Shown one piece after another: positions 61,991-64,000 of a stretch of 64,000 nt of DNA. The DNA comes from Micromonospora kangleipakensis. Lineage in GTDB: Bacteria > Actinomycetota > Actinomycetes > Mycobacteriales > Micromonosporaceae. Under the pieces are notes generated by a model. It ran no database searches. It had not been told where the DNA came from and was given only the letters and a program-made list of their open reading frames with translations. The stretch lies in contig NZ_SHLD01000001.1 of NCBI RefSeq assembly GCF_004217615.1, positions 5,456,001 through 5,520,000 on the forward strand, read 5' to 3'. Made by a program: the position numbers and the translations under genes. Position 1 is the first letter of the stretch. The number at the start of each line of letters is the position of its first letter.

Positions 61991-63094
61991 TCAGGCCAGC
62001 CGGGCGGGGGCGGGCGCGGGTGGCGCCAGCCTGAGCCGTCCTCGTAGCGCGGTGAGTTCTTCGGTGACCTGGTCGAGGGCCGAAGGTGTCCACCCGTCCG
62101 CGATGTCGGGCAGGTGGTCGGCGATCGCGGCGGCGGCGGCAGGTGAATATTCGATCCGCCCGTCGACCACCTGCACACCGTCCCGTCGCCCGACCCGGAG
62201 GTTCCAGTCGACGGCGGCGGTGCGGGTGATTCCCGCGGGAAGGTCCAGGACGATCGTCCCGGCGGAGATCCGGACCGGGTACCCACCGGGCAACCCCATC
62301 GGCCCGGGCAGGTTGGCGCGGATCTCGGCGCCGGTGACGAGATCGAGCAGCAACCGGGCTGCGGCGTGCCCGCCGATGGCGTTGAGTTCCCCGCGAGGCA
62401 GCGCCCGATCGGCGGCCAGCAGCGCGGTTACGCCGGTCACCGGGGTGCCGTTGGACCAGGCACGTACCTCGTCGCCCGGATCCGTCGGGGCGACGAGGTG
62501 CACGTGGTGGCCGAGCATCGCAAGTCGGTCACCGGGCGCCAGGTTCAGACTGGCCCGCAGGCAGGCCGCGAGGGTGGACACGTTGCCGATCCCGCACAGC
62601 ACCGGCAGATCGAGGGCGACCAGCAGCGGGTTCACCATGTCGGGGAAGGCGCCGTTGACGAATCGGGTTCCGGGGTTCACCCGGGCCACCGCCCGGGCCA
62701 GCCGCACGGCGAGCGTGGCCTGCAGCGGAAGGGTGACCCCGAACCCGGCCTCGGCGATGAGCCTGGTCCAGGCCGAGGGCGCGGTCACCCGCTCGTACGG
62801 GGACTGCGCCGAGGCGCAGCAGACCAGCACGTCGGGCCGGAGCCGGTCCAGCGTCTCGACCTCGTCGGTCAGCGGCTCGGCGGTGAACGAGACGGGGTTG
62901 CCGCTGACCGCGGCCCGGGCCCGGCAGCTCCGGGCGAGCTCGGCGACCGCGGCACCGTCGCGGGCCAGCAGGGTGACTGTGACCGGTACGTCGGGTCGGC
63001 CGGCCGGGTGGGACGGTGCGAAGGCTGCCAGAGAGTGGCCGAGGGCGCGGGCGAGGGCACCACTGCCGACAACCGCGATGCGCCGAGGGGTCAT
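61991..63094 (-). CDS. NAD(P)-binding oxidoreductase-like protein
   Basis: A 367-aa protein with an N-terminal Rossmann motif IAVVGSGALARALG (residues ~5-18) and a following TLLARD strand. Later landmarks are DVLVCCASAQSPYE, FVNGAFPDMVNPLL and CGIGNVSTL. The first of these resembles the NAD-binding loop of malate/octopine-type dehydrogenases and the second their NPVN-like motif. I do not recognise the exact family. The start ATG 63094 places the Rossmann strand at the expected position; the ribosome site is weak. It lies 13 bases before the PLP-like gene. Joint synthesis of a precursor amino acid is inferred from context. Confidence 0.6.
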   Translation of the reverse strand: MTPRRIAVVGSGALARALGHSLAAFAPSHPAGRPDVPVTVTLLARDGAAVAELARSCRARAAVSGNPVSFTAEPLTDEVETLDRLRPDVLVCCASAQSPYERVTAPSAWTRLIAEAGFGVTLPLQATLAVRLARAVARVNPGTRFVNGAFPDMVNPLLVALDLPVLCGIGNVSTLAACLRASLNLAPGDRLAMLGHHVHLVAPTDPGDEVRAWSNGTPVTGVTALLAADRALPRGELNAIGGHAAARLLLDLVTGAEIRANLPGPMGLPGGYPVRISAGTIVLDLPAGITRTAAVDWNLRVGRRDGVQVVDGRIEYSPAAAAAIADHLPDIADGWTPSALDQVTEELTALRGRLRLAPPAPAPARLA

Positions 63095-63143
63095 CGGGGG
63101 TCGACCGGACCGGCCAGTGTGCGCAGCCGAACCTTGGACTGGA

Positions 63144-63308
63144 TCATGGCATGGAGCATGACAAGCACGCCTCCCCCACCGACAGACGTACGCCCGCGAC
63201 ACTGCGGACTACATCGAGACAGTCGCATGGATCACATCGACCACCCGACATCTCTTCCGGGATATTGCCACGGAATCCCACGGGGGGGTAGTCCATCTCG
63301 GACATCAT
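63144..63308 (-). CDS. Candidate 54-aa Cys-rich small protein at head of NRPS/PKS operon
   Basis: A possible short gene 49 bases before the NAD(P)-binding gene, same strand. The product begins MMSEMDYPPVGFRGN, has a GG followed by CDPCDC, and ends EACLSCSMP. The two Cys clusters (CxxCxC and CxxC) and the GG could mean a zinc-binding protein or a RiPP-like leader/core. Third-position GC is only about two thirds, lower than in neighbouring genes, and no good ribosome site was seen. The evidence for a real gene is therefore weak; it is listed because the cluster contains a LanB-type domain that might need a peptide substrate. Confidence 0.3.
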   Translation of the reverse strand: MMSEMDYPPVGFRGNIPEEMSGGRCDPCDCLDVVRSVAGVRLSVGEACLSCSMP

Positions 63309-63547
63309 CCGGTCCAGAAAGTCGGCCTGGTCAGCCGCCTGGCAAGGGCGCGAGGTGCGGGGCGAGAAGGCGCACCGCACGGCAGCCGTGGTGCTGAGCT
63401 ACGCTGCAGCCCGCACTTCCCAGGCGGACCAGGCGAAGTACGAGAGCGTGCTCCCGGACCCGGACAGGATCGCGTCGGGACAGTAGCGTCGGCAGCATGG
63501 ACGAGCAGAAGATGACCTCGTGGTGCGAGCGGCTCGGCAAGATCGGT

Positions 63548-63591
63548 CGTCCCATGCCGACGGCGTGATCGTCGGCATGGGACGGCGAGTT
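63548..63591 (+). terminator. 14-bp perfect stem-loop with T-run
   Basis: CGTCCCATGCCGAC (63548-63561) and GTCGGCATGGGACG (63571-63584) are perfect inverted repeats around a 9-base loop. GCGAGTTTT follows, as in an intrinsic terminator read on the plus strand. A 23-codon ORF from ATG 63497 ends inside it. Confidence 0.55.
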
Positions 63592-63778
63592 TTCCCGGCT
63601 CACCGCGTACGTCGTTGGCCGGGCGGCGGACGCCGAGGCGGAACCCGGCGCCCCAGCGGGGCGGGACCTGGCGCACGAGATCGTCCCGCGGAGCCTCGTC
63701 CTCGTGGACCGTCTGCCGATGACGGCGCACGGCACGGCCGACCGCGGTGCGCGTCAGAGGATGGCGCGGTCATGGTGA
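63576..63778 (+). pseudogene. Relic of NRPS adenylation domain C-terminus
   Basis: The frame ending at TGA 63778 reads EFSRLTAYVVGRA, then HEIVPRSLVLVDRLPMTAHG and TADRGARQRMARSW. This is the A9-A10 region of an adenylation domain (RLVAYVV...VPxxxVxxDxLPLTxNGKxDR), on the plus strand. The catalytic A10 lysine is replaced (GT instead of GK) and no start is present. It is a leftover fragment between the cluster and panD. Confidence 0.5.
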
Positions 63779-63857
63779 GCCCGACACGGCTCCTTCTCTC
63801 CCTCAACCGAACCGTCCGTGTACGGACGCGGACGTCACGGCGAAAGGCTCATGACAC

Positions 63858-64000
63858 GTGTTCAGGTCCATGATGAAGTCGAAGATCCACCGAGCCACGG
63901 TGACGCAGGCCGATCTGCACTATGTCGGCTCCGTCACCGTCAGCGCGGATCTCATGGAGGCAGCCAATCTGCTGCCCGGCGAGAAGGTCGACCTCGTCGA
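63858..64000 (+). CDS. panD: Aspartate 1-decarboxylase, 5' part
   Basis: The first 47 residues of PanD, a pyruvoyl enzyme that decarboxylates aspartate to beta-alanine for pantothenate or secondary metabolites. The opening [19 protein letters not shown] is diagnostic. Gly-Ser in YVGSVTV is the self-cleavage site that makes the pyruvoyl group. GTG 63858 is the start, with GAAAGG ~10 bases upstream. The gene runs off the window. Its position ~550 bases from the cluster's divergent first gene means it could supply beta-alanine to the assembly line or be ordinary pantothenate metabolism. Confidence 0.93.
   Translation, partial: MFRSMMKSKIHRATVTQADLHYVGSVTVSADLMEAANLLPGEKVDLV

Noticed and set aside
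63497..63568. A 23-codon ORF as a leader peptide for attenuation of panD
   Set aside because: It has no run of regulatory codons, no clear ribosome site and no visible alternative hairpin; coincidence is likely.

Overview
This is a high-GC actinomycete chromosome segment, most like the Micromonosporaceae. The signs are strong GC bias at third codon positions, GTG starts, SARP and ANTAR regulators, a PanD-type aspartate decarboxylase and large modular NRPS/PKS genes. All family assignments come from reading the translations; no database search was possible.

Left flank (1-10.6 kb). A copper P-type ATPase is cut by the window edge and has two CsoR-like palindromes upstream of it. Behind it lie a frameshifted relic of a multicopper oxidase and a DOPA-dioxygenase-type enzyme. 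A minus-strand operon (6873 to 2209) encodes aromatic-polyketide tailoring enzymes: a 44-aa ORF, an ABM-ABM-FAD hydroxylase fusion, a small ABM monooxygenase, a P450 and a tandem TcmI-type cyclase. It has a SARP regulator beside it but no minimal PKS. An SDR, a HTH regulator and an F420-reductase relic follow.

Housekeeping and decayed stretch (10.7-22.2 kb). Here are a secreted GH25 lysozyme with an internally duplicated fascin-like region, inorganic pyrophosphatase, a DUF309 protein, a DEAD-box helicase, a cold shock protein, a tiny Lys-rich protein and two MFS transporters. Between them lie several frameshifted or truncated relics (ANTAR, Hsp20, a membrane protein).

Five-gene ATPase system (22.3-32.4 kb). 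Five plus-strand genes with overlapping stop/start codons encode WGR-DUF4132, a MoxR AAA+ ATPase, DUF5682, a VWA protein and a SWIM zinc-finger protein. This matches the Escherichia coli molR/yehI-yehL-yehM-yehP-yehQ set, which has been proposed as an NTP-dependent conflict system.

Hybrid NRPS/PKS cluster (63.3 to 32.5 kb, all minus strand). In transcription order it encodes: a Cys-rich small ORF; a NAD(P)-binding protein; a fold-II PLP-like protein (DUF6002-like); A-PCP; a lone ketosynthase with His-to-Asn in its third catalytic motif; a thioesterase fused to a LanB-type glutamylation domain; A-PCP-C-PCP; KS-AT-KR-DH-ACP; a SyrP-like Fe(II)/2-oxoglutarate hydroxylase; an inserted TnpB element on the opposite strand; an MbtH-like protein; C-A(Asn)-PCP; and C-A(Ser)-PCP-TE-MFS. 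The TE of the last protein has cysteine in place of the nucleophilic serine, and its C-terminus is a complete exporter. The most unusual feature is the TE-LanB fusion inside an assembly line, which raises the possibility of a tRNA-dependent amino-acid transfer step. panD, which makes beta-alanine, starts at the right edge next to a relic of an adenylation domain.
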